Shown here: positions 28,549 to 37,571 of the stretch, piece by piece
Layout: each line of letters starts with the position of its first letter
How positions within the stretch are numbered: the first letter of the stretch is position 1
DNA from: Desertivirga brevis
GTDB lineage: Bacteria > Bacteroidota > Bacteroidia > Sphingobacteriales > Sphingobacteriaceae
Length of the DNA stretch: 64,000 bases
NCBI RefSeq assembly: GCF_017355835.1
Contig: NZ_JAFEWF010000004.1
Span: forward strand, 176,821-240,820
Direction: 5' to 3'
The notes under the pieces: generated by a model
What the model was told of the DNA's origin: nothing
Databases searched by the model: none
What the model saw: only the letters and a program-made list of their open reading frames with translations
Position numbers and translations under genes: made by a program

Positions 28549-29361
28549 ATGATCTCCAACGTCCCAAACATTAAGCACACCGACAGTAAAAACTTTTTCT
28601 TGATGGCAGGCCCCTGCGCTATAGAAGGAGAAGACATAGCTCTTCGAATAGCAGAGCAAATAGTGACAGTTACCGATCGGCTGAATATTCCTTACATATT
28701 CAAGGGCTCTTATAAAAAAGCCAATCGTTCCAGAATAGATTCCTTTACAGGAATAGGGGATGAGAAGGCTCTTAAGATACTTGCAAGGATCAGTAAGGAA
28801 TTTGGAGTGCCAACGGTAACAGATATTCACGAAAGTGATGAGGCCGAGATGGCCGCGGAGTATGTTGATGTTTTACAAATTCCTGCTTTCTTATGCCGGC
28901 AAACCGATCTGCTCATTGCAGCGGCAAAAACCGGAAAGACGGTGAACATTAAAAAAGGACAGTTCCTATCTGCCTCCTCCATGAAATTTGCAGTAGACAA
29001 AGTTAAAGACTCAGGAAATAACAACGTTATATTAACAGATCGTGGAAATACTTTTGGTTATCAGGATCTTATAGTCGATTATAGGAATATTCCCGAGATG
29101 AGATCATTTGGCGTGCCAGTTGTCATGGATTGTACACATTCTTTACAACAGCCTAACCAAACCTCAGGAGTAACGGGTGGAAAACCACAACTTATTGAGA
29201 CAATAGCGAAGGCCGCAATTGCAGTCGGAGCAGATGGTTTATTTATTGAAACACATCCGGAACCAGAAAATGCAAAGTCAGACGGAGCAAATATGTTACA
29301 CCTTACATTGTTAGAAGAACTACTTGAAAAGCTAATTAGAGTTAGACAAGCAGTACTTTAA
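28549..29361 (+). CDS. kdsA: 3-deoxy-8-phosphooctulonate synthase KdsA
   Basis: 270 aa. Typical motifs: LMAGPCAIEGED, YIFKGSYKKANRSR, DIHESDEAEMA, FLCRQTDLL, KKGQFLSA and DCTHSLQQPN. It condenses arabinose-5-P with phosphoenolpyruvate to Kdo-8-P. It starts just after the recQ terminator and ends in a converging terminator. Confidence 0.95.
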   Translation: MISNVPNIKHTDSKNFFLMAGPCAIEGEDIALRIAEQIVTVTDRLNIPYIFKGSYKKANRSRIDSFTGIGDEKALKILARISKEFGVPTVTDIHESDEAEMAAEYVDVLQIPAFLCRQTDLLIAAAKTGKTVNIKKGQFLSASSMKFAVDKVKDSGNNNVILTDRGNTFGYQDLIVDYRNIPEMRSFGVPVVMDCTHSLQQPNQTSGVTGGKPQLIETIAKAAIAVGADGLFIETHPEPENAKSDGANMLHLTLLEELLEKLIRVRQAVL

Positions 29362-29372
29362 GCACAAAATAA

Positions 29373-29400
29373 AAGCGGCTTCCTGTCCTGGAAGCCGCTT
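29373..29400. terminator. bidirectional terminator between kdsA and a convergent gene
   Basis: AAGCGGCTTCC (29373-29383), 6-nt loop, GGAAGCCGCTT (29390-29400), a perfect 11-bp stem. Confidence 0.88.
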
Positions 29401-29445
29401 AATTCCTTATAGTTTTTTTACAGTAATCCTAAAATCTCTATCTTC

Positions 29446-29904
29446 TTATTGGTTGTTTAAAGAAGCTTGTTCTTCTGCTGCTTTAGGATGTCCGTTAATT
29501 ACAAAATATTTTGAGTTTGTACTATTTGCAATAGCAACCTGTTTATTTTTCTGGCCAGCATAGTGTCCATATCTTAGGACATGTGCCTTGTAATTAAGAT
29601 ACGGTTCAGGACGATTAATTACAACTTTATAAACCGAATAAAGGTCAACGTCCTTATAAACCTCAGCAAGAGTTTCTGATTTCACCCACTCGCCTTTATC
29701 TAAAAAGATAAATTTTTTCTCAGCTACACTATAGTAAGCTTTAACGTCTGGGATAAAGTAGTAAGACACAGTGTTATAACCCACCGGTCCCCAAAGTGGT
29801 TGATCTGAAATGTTACCAGAAGAGCGTTTTTGTTCCTGTGCATTCACGGTACCCACGAGCAGGGTCAAGCACAGCATTAATGCAGTGTAAATTATTTTTT
29901 TCAT
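29446..29904 (-). CDS. secreted hypothetical protein
   Basis: 152 aa with a signal peptide (MKKIIYTALMLCLTLLVGTVNAQ). The mature part has aromatic-rich beta stretches (YNTVSYYFIPDVKAYYSVAEKKFIFLDKGEWVKSE) but no recognised domain. It is convergent with kdsA and divergent from gatB, so it is a single-gene unit. Confidence 0.78.
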   Translation of the reverse strand: MKKIIYTALMLCLTLLVGTVNAQEQKRSSGNISDQPLWGPVGYNTVSYYFIPDVKAYYSVAEKKFIFLDKGEWVKSETLAEVYKDVDLYSVYKVVINRPEPYLNYKAHVLRYGHYAGQKNKQVAIANSTNSKYFVINGHPKAAEEQASLNNQ

Positions 29905-29975
29905 AAGATAGATTTTGATGTATTACCAAATTTTCAAAGTTCATGCCATCAATTATAAATTTTGACGAGAAGTAG

Positions 29976-29983
29976 TATATTTG
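29976..29983 (+). promoter_or_regulatory. TAnnTTTG -7 element for gatB
   Basis: TATATTTG, 5 bases before the ATG at 29989. The same spacing recurs at several other genes in this window, which supports 29989 as the gatB start. Confidence 0.5.
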
Positions 29984-29988
29984 GCGTA

Positions 29989-31482
29989 ATGACTTTAATG
30001 GCTGCGGAACCAAAAAAACTTAATGACGAAGTTCTAGATAAGTATGAACTTGTAATAGGATTAGAGATTCATGCTCAATTGTCTACCAAAACAAAAATCT
30101 TCTCTTCAGATCCTGCATTCTTTGGCGCTGAGCCAAATAAACATACAACTCCAATATCTCTCGGTTTGCCGGGTACCTTACCAAAGGTAAACAGGGAAGT
30201 TGTCACCTATGCAGTTAAATTAGGATTGGCCACTCACTGCCGTATCAATCTTGTTAATAGATTCGACAGGAAGAATTACTTCTATGCAGACTTGCCCAAA
30301 GGATACCAGATCACTCAGGATGAGTTACCGATCTGTAAAGACGGTTACGTAACTATTTCTTTAAAGGATAAGCCTTCTAAACAAATCAGGTTGAACCGGA
30401 TCCACATGGAGGAGGACGCAGGAAAAAGCATGCACGATAAAGACGATAAATATTCACTTATTGATCTGAATCGCGCTGGAGTTCCCCTTTTAGAAATTGT
30501 TTCAGAGCCCGACCTCCGTTCTGCCGAAGAAGCAGCTGCATATTTATCAGAAGTTAGAAAGATCGTTCGTTACCTGGGAGTGTGTGATGGAAACATGGAG
30601 GAGGGGAGTTTGCGTTGCGATGCTAATATTTCCGTAAGGTTAAAAGGAGCAACGGAATATGGATGTCGGTGCGAAGTGAAGAACCTAAATTCGATCAGAA
30701 ATCTTCAACGAGCAATAACTTACGAATTTAAACGCCAGGTTAGAGTTATTGAAGAAGGCGGAAATATAGATCAGAATACATTGAATTTTGATGCAGCAAC
30801 AGGAGTTACTTCTGTTCTTCGGTCAAAGGAAATGGCTTTAGATTACAGATATTTTCCTGAACCCGATATGCCGCCGCTTCATTTGACTGAAGAGTGGGTT
30901 GAGGGGCTAAGAAAAACCTTACCCGAACTACCAGAGCAAAGGATTAAAAAATATGTTTCTGAATTTGGTTTGTCTGAAACCGATGCCGTTCAATTAACTA
31001 ATGATAAGTCGGTTGCAGATTTCTATGAAGAAATAGTAACATTTACTAAAAACTATAAATCTGCTGCTAATTGGGTTAACGGGCCGGTACAATCCCTCAT
31101 TAACGAGAAAGGGAAAGATATTTCAGAATTAGCTATTTCTGCAAAGTCTGTTTCGGAAATAATCGACCTGGTAGATTCAGGTAAGATCAATAACTCAGCG
31201 GCAACCCAACAGGTGTTTCCTGCATTAGTTGCTTCTCCTAGTAAAACAGTAGATACTATAGTACATGAGTTGAACCTGGTTATTGATACAGACGAAGATC
31301 AACTATCCCAGCTTATAGAACAGGCAGTAAATAAATTCCCTGAAAAAGTTGCCGAATACAATAAAGGCAAAAAAGGCGTTTTAGGTTTGTTTATGGGAGA
31401 GTTGATGAAACTTTCCGGGGGCAAAATAGACCCTAAAACAGCGAACAAACTACTTATACAAAAAATAGAATCATTAAAGTGA
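29989..31482 (+). CDS. gatB: Asp-tRNA(Asn)/Glu-tRNA(Gln) amidotransferase subunit B
   Basis: 497 aa from ATG 29989; an ATG at 29998 is the main alternative. GatB motifs: YELVIGLEIHAQLSTKTK, the kinase core with YADLPKGYQITQ and RIHMEEDAGKS, and the C-terminal YqeY-like tail (FPEKVAEYNKGKKGVLGLFMGELMK). It phosphorylates the misacylated tRNA for transamidation. gatC is 7.8 kb away at 39336 and gatA is not in the window. It overlaps the following thioredoxin-like gene (GTGA, 31479-31482). Confidence 0.94.
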   Translation: MTLMAAEPKKLNDEVLDKYELVIGLEIHAQLSTKTKIFSSDPAFFGAEPNKHTTPISLGLPGTLPKVNREVVTYAVKLGLATHCRINLVNRFDRKNYFYADLPKGYQITQDELPICKDGYVTISLKDKPSKQIRLNRIHMEEDAGKSMHDKDDKYSLIDLNRAGVPLLEIVSEPDLRSAEEAAAYLSEVRKIVRYLGVCDGNMEEGSLRCDANISVRLKGATEYGCRCEVKNLNSIRNLQRAITYEFKRQVRVIEEGGNIDQNTLNFDAATGVTSVLRSKEMALDYRYFPEPDMPPLHLTEEWVEGLRKTLPELPEQRIKKYVSEFGLSETDAVQLTNDKSVADFYEEIVTFTKNYKSAANWVNGPVQSLINEKGKDISELAISAKSVSEIIDLVDSGKINNSAATQQVFPALVASPSKTVDTIVHELNLVIDTDEDQLSQLIEQAVNKFPEKVAEYNKGKKGVLGLFMGELMKLSGGKIDPKTANKLLIQKIESLK

Positions 31483-32579
31483 GAAGGATTTCAGGAGCGG
31501 CACTTGTGCTGATAGCATTACTTGCAGCTTGTAAGAACAAAGATCAGTTTACCTTAAATGGTAAACTTGAAAATGCAGACACGGTTAAGCAGGTTTATCT
31601 TTACAAGCAGGGGATAGTAGTAGATTCGGCACTATTAAATGAAGACAAAGAATTCAAGTTCAACGTCGCTTCACCAGATCCTGACTTCTATTTTATAGTT
31701 GCTCCAGGCGAGAAGAACTACCTTTTTCTTGCCCAGAATGGCGATGAATTAGACTTTAATGCAGATTATAAAAATCCCTCTGGAGAGTATACAATCGATG
31801 GTTCTGATCTCGCCGATAAGCTAGAGGAGTTTAACAAGATCAGTAGCGCACATCAACAGAAATTTGCCGACTTACAAACCCGTTACGAGGAGAGCGTTTC
31901 CAGAAACCCTGCTTCAAGAGACTCTTTAGTAGCTGTTATGACTCCTGTTTTTCAGAAGAACATGGATGAATTTGCTCAGGCTTCAATAAAGTTTGGAAAC
32001 GAAAATAAGGATAACCTGGCGGGATTTTATGCTATGAGTTCACTGGACAGAACCCAGTACGAACAGCCTGTGGTGGCTTATGCAGAGCAGATCAAAGGCA
32101 AATTCCCTAATAATAAAGCCGTACAAGAGTTCCTTGCTTATACAGATAAGATTAAGAGCCTGGCAGTAGGGCAAACCGCTCCTGATTTTGAAGCCCCTTC
32201 TATTGGAGGTGGTAATATGAAACTTTCAAGTTTAAGAGGGAAATATGTGTTAATAGATTTCTGGGCTTCCTGGTGTCCTCCCTGCCGCGAAGAGAATCCG
32301 AATCTTGTGAAACAGTATAAAGCCTTCAGCAATAAAAACTTCACCATCCTTGGCGTTTCGCTGGATAATTCCAGAGATGCCTGGAAAAAAGCAATAAGCG
32401 ATGACAAGCTAGTCTGGAATCATGTGTCTGAGCTTAATCAGTGGGAGAGTAACATTGCTAAGAAATACCAGGTAGAAGCGCTTCCTTCCTCGTTCCTTAT
32501 AGATCCTCAGGGAAAGATCGTTGCAAAGAATCTCCGAGGAGGTCAGCTTGAAGAATTTTTAAAGAAAACATTGAGATAA
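31479..32579 (+). CDS. TlpA-like thiol-disulfide oxidoreductase lipoprotein
   Basis: 366 aa from a GTG that overlaps the gatB stop. Lipobox ALLAACKNK. An N-terminal DUF4369-type domain (about 25-110) and a helical linker are followed by a thioredoxin domain from about 225 with the active site FWASWCPPCREEN. It is probably anchored in the envelope and reduces disulfides of periplasmic proteins. The four-base overlap suggests coupling to gatB. Confidence 0.88.
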   Translation: MRRISGAALVLIALLAACKNKDQFTLNGKLENADTVKQVYLYKQGIVVDSALLNEDKEFKFNVASPDPDFYFIVAPGEKNYLFLAQNGDELDFNADYKNPSGEYTIDGSDLADKLEEFNKISSAHQQKFADLQTRYEESVSRNPASRDSLVAVMTPVFQKNMDEFAQASIKFGNENKDNLAGFYAMSSLDRTQYEQPVVAYAEQIKGKFPNNKAVQEFLAYTDKIKSLAVGQTAPDFEAPSIGGGNMKLSSLRGKYVLIDFWASWCPPCREENPNLVKQYKAFSNKNFTILGVSLDNSRDAWKKAISDDKLVWNHVSELNQWESNIAKKYQVEALPSSFLIDPQGKIVAKNLRGGQLEEFLKKTLR

Positions 32580-32591
32580 ATACACGAATGT

Positions 32592-32636
32592 GTTAAGGAT
32601 TTGTAATTCTTAACAATAATTTAATATTGTCTTAAC
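32592..32636 (+). promoter_or_regulatory. repeated TTAAC boxes before a response regulator
   Basis: CTTAAC at 32609-32614 and 32631-32636 (22 bp apart, about two helical turns), with an inverted GTTAAG at 32592-32597. An ACAATA/TATTGT dyad (32613-32618 and 32625-32630) lies between them. The repeats are seen directly; autoregulatory binding by the OmpR-type protein is inferred. Confidence 0.4.
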
Positions 32637-32682
32637 TGTTTCGTGCAGTTCTCGTTATACTTTAGTGGCATAAAATAAAGTC

Positions 32683-33369
32683 ATGAGTTCAACAAAGCAA
32701 AAAATTCTCATTGTAGATGACGAACCGGATATCCGTGAGCTTATAGAATATAATCTTAAAAAAGAAGGTTACCAGGTCTATACCGCTTCCAATGGACAGG
32801 AAGGTGTTTCTGAAGCAAAAAAAGTTCATCCTGATCTAATCATCCTTGATATAATGATGCCTAAGATGGATGGTATTGAAGCATGCAGACTCTTACGTAC
32901 GATGAACGAATTTAAGAACACTTTCATGGTGTTTTTAACTGCAAGAAGTGAAGAGTATTCGGAGATTGCGGGGTTCAACGTTGGAGCTGATGATTATATC
33001 GCAAAGCCTATTAAACCGCGTGCCCTTGTAAGTCGTATAAATGCCATCCTTCGCAGGAATAGTCAAACCGAGGAGGTTGCAGAAAATAAGCTGGAGATAT
33101 CAGATCTGGTTATCGATCGCGAAACCTATCTTGTTTACCGCCACGGTGAAAAAACAGTACTTGCTAAAAAGGAATTCGAGCTTTTATATCTACTAGCATC
33201 TAAACCCGGAAAGGTTTATACTAGAGAGGTTATCTTAAAAAGCATTTGGGAAGATTCAGTAGTGGTAACCAATCGCACCATTGATGTGCATATCAGAAAG
33301 CTTCGTGAGAAATTGGGCGATAGCTATGTAAGCACAGTTAAAGGAGTAGGGTACAAGTTTGAGGCCTAG
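32683..33369 (+). CDS. OmpR/PhoB-family response regulator
   Basis: 228 aa. The receiver domain carries the phosphorylatable Asp in LIILDIMMPKMDG, the acidic pair DDEPD and the Lys in YIAKPIKPR. The C-terminal winged helix (VLAKKEFELLYLLASKPGKVYTREV..RTIDVHIRKLREK) is OmpR-type. No sensor histidine kinase is adjacent, which is unusual for this class; the partner must be elsewhere. Confidence 0.92.
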   Translation: MSSTKQKILIVDDEPDIRELIEYNLKKEGYQVYTASNGQEGVSEAKKVHPDLIILDIMMPKMDGIEACRLLRTMNEFKNTFMVFLTARSEEYSEIAGFNVGADDYIAKPIKPRALVSRINAILRRNSQTEEVAENKLEISDLVIDRETYLVYRHGEKTVLAKKEFELLYLLASKPGKVYTREVILKSIWEDSVVVTNRTIDVHIRKLREKLGDSYVSTVKGVGYKFEA

Positions 33370-33536
33370 TTCAAAGGCCTTAACTTACTACAATTGACGT
33401 TATACCTGCTACGTTCTATATAGATTTTTTCCTGTACTTTATCACACAAAAACCCTTTGTCTGCAAGCTGCAAACGAAGGATGAAAGTAATCTCAATCTT
33501 CTTTGAGACTTAAAAACCGAATTTTACTTTCAAAAA

Positions 33537-33569
33537 AAAAGCATTTCCCTTTTTAGGAGAAATGCTTTT
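33537..33569. terminator. hairpin terminator between response regulator and cold-shock gene
   Basis: AAAAGCATTTC (33537-33547) pairs with GAAATGCTTTT (33559-33569). With A and T runs on either side it can serve both convergent genes. Confidence 0.85.
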
Positions 33570-33591
33570 CCGATTAATATTTCTATAGTAA

Positions 33592-33783
33592 TTAAACTAC
33601 CTTCACATTTACCGCATTAGGTCCTTTACGACCTTGTTCTACTTCGAACTCTACATTGTCATTCTCGCGAATGTTATCAACAAGTCCTGTAGAATGAACA
33701 AAGATCTCGCCTCCGCCATTTGACGGGATGATAAAACCGAAACCTTTTGTTTCATTGAAAAATTTTACTGTTCCTTTTTGCAT
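33592..33783 (-). CDS. cold-shock domain protein
   Basis: 63 aa from ATG 33783; a seven-codon upstream extension is less likely because family members begin with M-x-KGTVKFF. RNP-1 reads KGFGFI and RNP-2 IFVHST, both intact. It is a single-stranded nucleic-acid chaperone. Confidence 0.94.
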   Translation of the reverse strand: MQKGTVKFFNETKGFGFIIPSNGGGEIFVHSTGLVDNIRENDNVEFEVEQGRKGPNAVNVKVV

Positions 33784-33956
33784 TATATTATTTATTAAAA
33801 ACATAAAGGTAGACTAAATAATTCGGAAAGATGCAAGGTTTCAAAAATAAAGTTTAACGTATTTTTTTTCTATACCAATTGCATATGCTCTTAATCTCAT
33901 TGTTAAAAATGACGCCCGTCATTGAGTGAGTTAAGTATTTGATACAAATTAGCCGC

Positions 33957-35018
33957 ATGTATGTAATTCCCTCAACAAATCTTCAGAAGAAAGAAAAACT
34001 GGTCATTATCTGGCTTCTTGTTGGAGTTGCCATGTTAATTATTCAGATCGTTCTAGGAGCTATTACAAGGCTAACAGGGTCTGGATTATCGATCACTGAA
34101 TGGAAACCTCTCCTGGGTGCAATTCCTCCCTTAACTGAACAAGCCTGGCAAGAAAGTTTCGAAAAGTACCAGCAGATAGCCCAGTTTAAGAAGTTAAACA
34201 ATCACTTCGTTTTATCAGATTATAAAGCCATATTTTTCTGGGAGTGGTTCCATCGTGAGTGGGCACGGCTCATAGGCGTTGTTTTTATTATTCCTTTTTC
34301 TGTATTTGTTTTAAGGAAGCAAATTAGCCGGAAGATGGTATTACCTCTTATAGTGTTATTTTTATTGGGAGGCCTCCAGGGTCTAATTGGCTGGATCATG
34401 GTGAAAAGCGGTCTTAATGATACAGCTGTCGTGGTAAATCATGTAAAGCTCGCAATACATTTCGTTAGCGCCCTTATCTTATTGGTTTACCTGCAATGGT
34501 TTACCATGGGGCTGTCTGTTCCTCCTTCGCAGATCCGATACCGCGCCGGACTTCAAAAAACCACCTCATTGCTGCTGTTCCTATTATTTCTTCAAATGAT
34601 CTATGGTGCTTTTATGGCCGGATCACATGCTGCTCTATATGGTGCTACCTGGCCCGACATTAATGGTCAAATTTTACCTCGTGGTATGTTTAGTTCTGTA
34701 AATGCGTTTCATGATCTTGTGAATAATCCGATCACTATACAATTTATACATCGCTCTCTCGCATATTTAATCGCTGTTGTAATCCTCTTCTGGTATTACC
34801 AGGCCAGCAAGATCGAGCGAACATACTGGCTTCGGAAATATCGTTCTCTCGTACTATTGCTTATGCTGGTGCAGATTGTATTAGGCATTCTTGCCCTTGT
34901 TAACAGTATGTATTCTCAAGCTATTTATTATGCTGTAGTTCACCAACTCGTTGGTATTCTGCTTCTGCTAGTTATTGTAGCGGCCGCCTTCCTTGTCAGA
35001 AGAAGTCCATCCTTGTAA
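33957..35018 (+). CDS. ctaA: haem A synthase (COX15/CtaA)
   Basis: 353 aa from ATG 33957 with eight predicted transmembrane helices. Family motifs: LGAITRLTGSGLSITEWKP near the start, EWFHREWARL (haem-ligand His region), GWIMVKSGL, HLVNNP-like and IHRSLAY. It converts haem O to haem A for cytochrome oxidase. A TTG 18 bases upstream would lengthen it slightly. Confidence 0.9.
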   Translation: MYVIPSTNLQKKEKLVIIWLLVGVAMLIIQIVLGAITRLTGSGLSITEWKPLLGAIPPLTEQAWQESFEKYQQIAQFKKLNNHFVLSDYKAIFFWEWFHREWARLIGVVFIIPFSVFVLRKQISRKMVLPLIVLFLLGGLQGLIGWIMVKSGLNDTAVVVNHVKLAIHFVSALILLVYLQWFTMGLSVPPSQIRYRAGLQKTTSLLLFLLFLQMIYGAFMAGSHAALYGATWPDINGQILPRGMFSSVNAFHDLVNNPITIQFIHRSLAYLIAVVILFWYYQASKIERTYWLRKYRSLVLLLMLVQIVLGILALVNSMYSQAIYYAVVHQLVGILLLLVIVAAAFLVRRSPSL

Positions 35019-35115
35019 AATCAGCTGACAGGTCTTTTTCATTTATGACTAAGGTCATTTTAATGAAACAAAAAAAAGCGAACTTACTTTGGATATATAA
35101 ACTAATATAAAACCA

Positions 35116-35334
35116 ATGGAACAAATTGAATTTACAATTGATGGTCAGTTATATGAAGTAGAAGAAAGCGAAGGAACTTTCTCTGTAGTACAAAATTCGG
35201 TTTTCATAGGGCAGCTCTATAGGGAAAAAGGCAATTCCTGGTCCTGGGAGTCCGCCAAAGGAGGCGTCTCAAATAATTTTCCCTGGGTCGAGATAGGGAA
35301 GAAGATTGATAAGCATATTGCAAATCTTGCATAA
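35116..35334 (+). CDS. hypothetical 72-aa protein
   Basis: 72 aa, soluble and acidic, with repeated short beta-like stretches (IEFTIDGQLYEVEESEGTFSV). No family is recognised. It is followed by a terminator. Confidence 0.65.
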   Translation: MEQIEFTIDGQLYEVEESEGTFSVVQNSVFIGQLYREKGNSWSWESAKGGVSNNFPWVEIGKKIDKHIANLA

Positions 35335-35356
35335 GAAAGAAGTAAAATTGCGACAG

Positions 35357-35391
35357 AATGGCTGGCGTAAAATAAAACGCCGGCCATTTTG
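35357..35391 (+). terminator. rho-independent terminator
   Basis: AATGGC-GGCG arm (35357-35367) pairs with CGCC-GCCATT (35378-35388) around an AT-rich 10-nt loop, followed by T residues. It ends the 72-aa gene. Confidence 0.8.
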
Positions 35392-35486
35392 TCTTTGAAT
35401 TGAAGAAATTTTCGCAAAAATGCGAGTGGTACAGAACTTGAAATAATGCTGGTAAATCATTAAAAAATTAATAGGAGGAAATAAAA

Positions 35487-35927
35487 ATGGCACTAGTAAA
35501 ATTTTCAAACGGAAACAATAACAATGCTTTAAGTCCTTGGTTCTCTGATGTGTTTGAGAATTTCTTTAATGACTCTTATGTATCAGATAGATTAACCACT
35601 CGTGTACCTGCAGTTAATATTGCAGAGACTGAAAATGGATTTCATATAGAGCTTGCTGCTCCGGGTTTGAACAAGGAAGATTTCAAAATTAACCTTGAGA
35701 AGAACGTGTTAAGCATTTCTGTTGAGAAAAAAACAGAAAATACAGAAGAAAATAAGAGGTTCAGCAGAAAAGAGTACAGCTACAGCTCTTTTGTAAGGTC
35801 CTTTACCCTGCCAGATTCAGCGGATCAAACCAATATAGATGCTGAATATACAAACGGTATTTTAAGAATTATTGTAGCTAAAAAAGAAGAAGCTAAGCTT
35901 CTAACAAGAGAAATTTCTATCAAATAA
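35487..35927 (+). CDS. Hsp20/alpha-crystallin family small heat-shock protein
   Basis: 146 aa. The alpha-crystallin domain (about 40-140) has the motif VPAVNIAETENGF..ELAAPGLNKEDFKI and the ending NGILRIIVAKKEE. The classical A-x-x-x-n-G-v-L pattern is present. Small Hsp20s hold unfolding proteins. A clear AGGAGG site eight bases before the ATG is unusual in this genome, suggesting efficient translation initiation. Confidence 0.93.
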   Translation: MALVKFSNGNNNNALSPWFSDVFENFFNDSYVSDRLTTRVPAVNIAETENGFHIELAAPGLNKEDFKINLEKNVLSISVEKKTENTEENKRFSRKEYSYSSFVRSFTLPDSADQTNIDAEYTNGILRIIVAKKEEAKLLTREISIK

Positions 35928-35952
35928 AGTATTTTGTAGGTTAGGTTGATTG

Positions 35953-35990
35953 AAGCGCTGCTTTTGGAAACAAAGGCAGCGCTTTTTTAT
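35953..35990. terminator. strong bidirectional terminator
   Basis: AAGCGCTGC..TTTG, GAAA loop, CAAA..GCAGCGCTT (35953-35984), then TTTTTTAT. It separates hsp20 and kdsB. Confidence 0.9.
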
Positions 35991-35993
35991 TAA

Positions 35994-36770
35994 CTACATT
36001 TGGTTAAGTACCTTTTGTAAATCGTCCGGTGTATCTATTGCAGTAGTTTCAATATCGGTTACCGCAACCTTAATCCGGTACCCATTCTCTATCCAGCGCA
36101 ATTGCTCCAATGCTTCTGTTTTTTCGAGGATAGAAACTGGTAATTTTGTTATGCTAAGCAAAGTATCCATTCGATAGCCGTAGATACCGATGTGCTTATA
36201 AAATTGATGACTTTTAAGCCATTCAGTTTGTTCTTTCCCTCTTACATGAGGAATTGTAGATCTGCTGAAATAGATGGCTTCAGATAGTTTATTTAATACA
36301 ACCTTTGGGGAGTTTACATTAAACAGCTCTTCTTCGCTAGTGATTGGTTTTACCAATGTTGCCAGGACCGTATCGCTTGATGCAAAGCAGGTGCAAACCA
36401 TATCGATCTGCTTAGGGTCTATAAAGGGCTCGTCTCCCTGAATATTGATAATAATATCAAATCCCGGTAACTTTTGAGCAACCTCAGCACATCTGTCGGT
36501 CCCACTTTGGTGTGTGTCTGCAGTCAAGATTGCGCGACCACCAAATGCGCGTACATGCATTAAGATTCGCTCATCGTCTGTAGCAACCACTACTTCGTCC
36601 AGCTTCTCGGTTTTCAAAGCCTGTTCATACACCCTTTGTATCATGCTTTTTCCTTCGATATCGATCAAAGGTTTCCCCGGAAACCTGGTAGAGGCGTACC
36701 GGGCAGGAATTACTCCTAAAATTTTAGTTACTGTAGGTGCAGATGCATCTGCTGTTGAACTTTGCTGCAT
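35994..36770 (-). CDS. kdsB: 3-deoxy-manno-octulosonate cytidylyltransferase KdsB
   Basis: 258 aa. Nucleotidyltransferase motifs GVIPARYASTRFPGKPL, NIQGDEPFIDP and the C-terminal EALEQLRWIENGYRI are typical. It activates Kdo with CTP. A short Ser/Ala/Thr-rich extension precedes the family's usual start. It lies 16 bases downstream of the deoxynucleoside kinase gene. Confidence 0.93.
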   Translation of the reverse strand: MQQSSTADASAPTVTKILGVIPARYASTRFPGKPLIDIEGKSMIQRVYEQALKTEKLDEVVVATDDERILMHVRAFGGRAILTADTHQSGTDRCAEVAQKLPGFDIIINIQGDEPFIDPKQIDMVCTCFASSDTVLATLVKPITSEEELFNVNSPKVVLNKLSEAIYFSRSTIPHVRGKEQTEWLKSHQFYKHIGIYGYRMDTLLSITKLPVSILEKTEALEQLRWIENGYRIKVAVTDIETTAIDTPDDLQKVLNQM

Positions 36771-36786
36771 GTTAAGGATATGGGTA

Positions 36787-37401
36787 TTAAAACAATCCGT
36801 GTATTTCTCGTTCGATGCTCTGAATAATAAAGCCTAGGTCTTCAGGGTTATTGGCAAAATCCAACTTGTCCTTATCCAGAACAAGTAGTTTACCTTCCTT
36901 ATAGCCCCCAATCCATTTCTGGTATTTCTCGTTTAGTTTAGAAAGGTAGTCCAGTCGGATACCTGCTTCGTACTCGCGGCCTCGTCTTTGTATATTGTTC
37001 ACCAAGGTAGGAACCGAGGCCTTGAGGTAGATCAAAAGGTCTGGAGCCTTAATGAAAGAGGTCATATTATCAAAAATAGCACGATAGTTATCATAATCGC
37101 GACTAGTCATTAAGCCCATCTCATGAAGGTTCTCCGCAAAAATGTAAGCGTCCTCATAGATCGTCCTGTCTTGTACAATATTCCTTTCGCCACTGGTTAT
37201 CTCCCTGATCTGATTAAACCGGCTATTCAAGAAGTATATTTGAAGGTTGAAACTCCAGCGCTTCATATCACTGTAGAAATCCTCTAAATAAGGATTGTTG
37301 TCTACCGCTTCAAAATGAGCTTCGAATCCAAGGTGTTTTGATAATAATTCAGTAAGCGTAGTTTTACCTGCTCCAATATTTCCTACGATGGCAATATGCA
37401 T
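36787..37401 (-). CDS. deoxynucleoside kinase
   Basis: 204 aa. P-loop GNIGAGKTTL at residues 7-16, the DRTIYEDAYIFAENL lid/DRx block and the RRGREYE sensor segment place it in the dNK/dGK-dAK family. It phosphorylates deoxynucleosides for salvage. It shares an operon with kdsB. Confidence 0.9.
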   Translation of the reverse strand: MHIAIVGNIGAGKTTLTELLSKHLGFEAHFEAVDNNPYLEDFYSDMKRWSFNLQIYFLNSRFNQIREITSGERNIVQDRTIYEDAYIFAENLHEMGLMTSRDYDNYRAIFDNMTSFIKAPDLLIYLKASVPTLVNNIQRRGREYEAGIRLDYLSKLNEKYQKWIGGYKEGKLLVLDKDKLDFANNPEDLGFIIQSIEREIHGLF

Positions 37402-37571
37402 ACTGTAAAAGTATAATTTTAATTTACGATTTATAAAGTACGACCTACGTTTTTCTTCTCATCAATAGCACCAAGCTTTCAATGCAGGGGAAGAAGCCGT
37501 GTTAATTGCCGATAATTTACCATTCAGCCCCTAATGATAACAGTCTGGGTCAAGCTTTATGAAGCTTTGAA

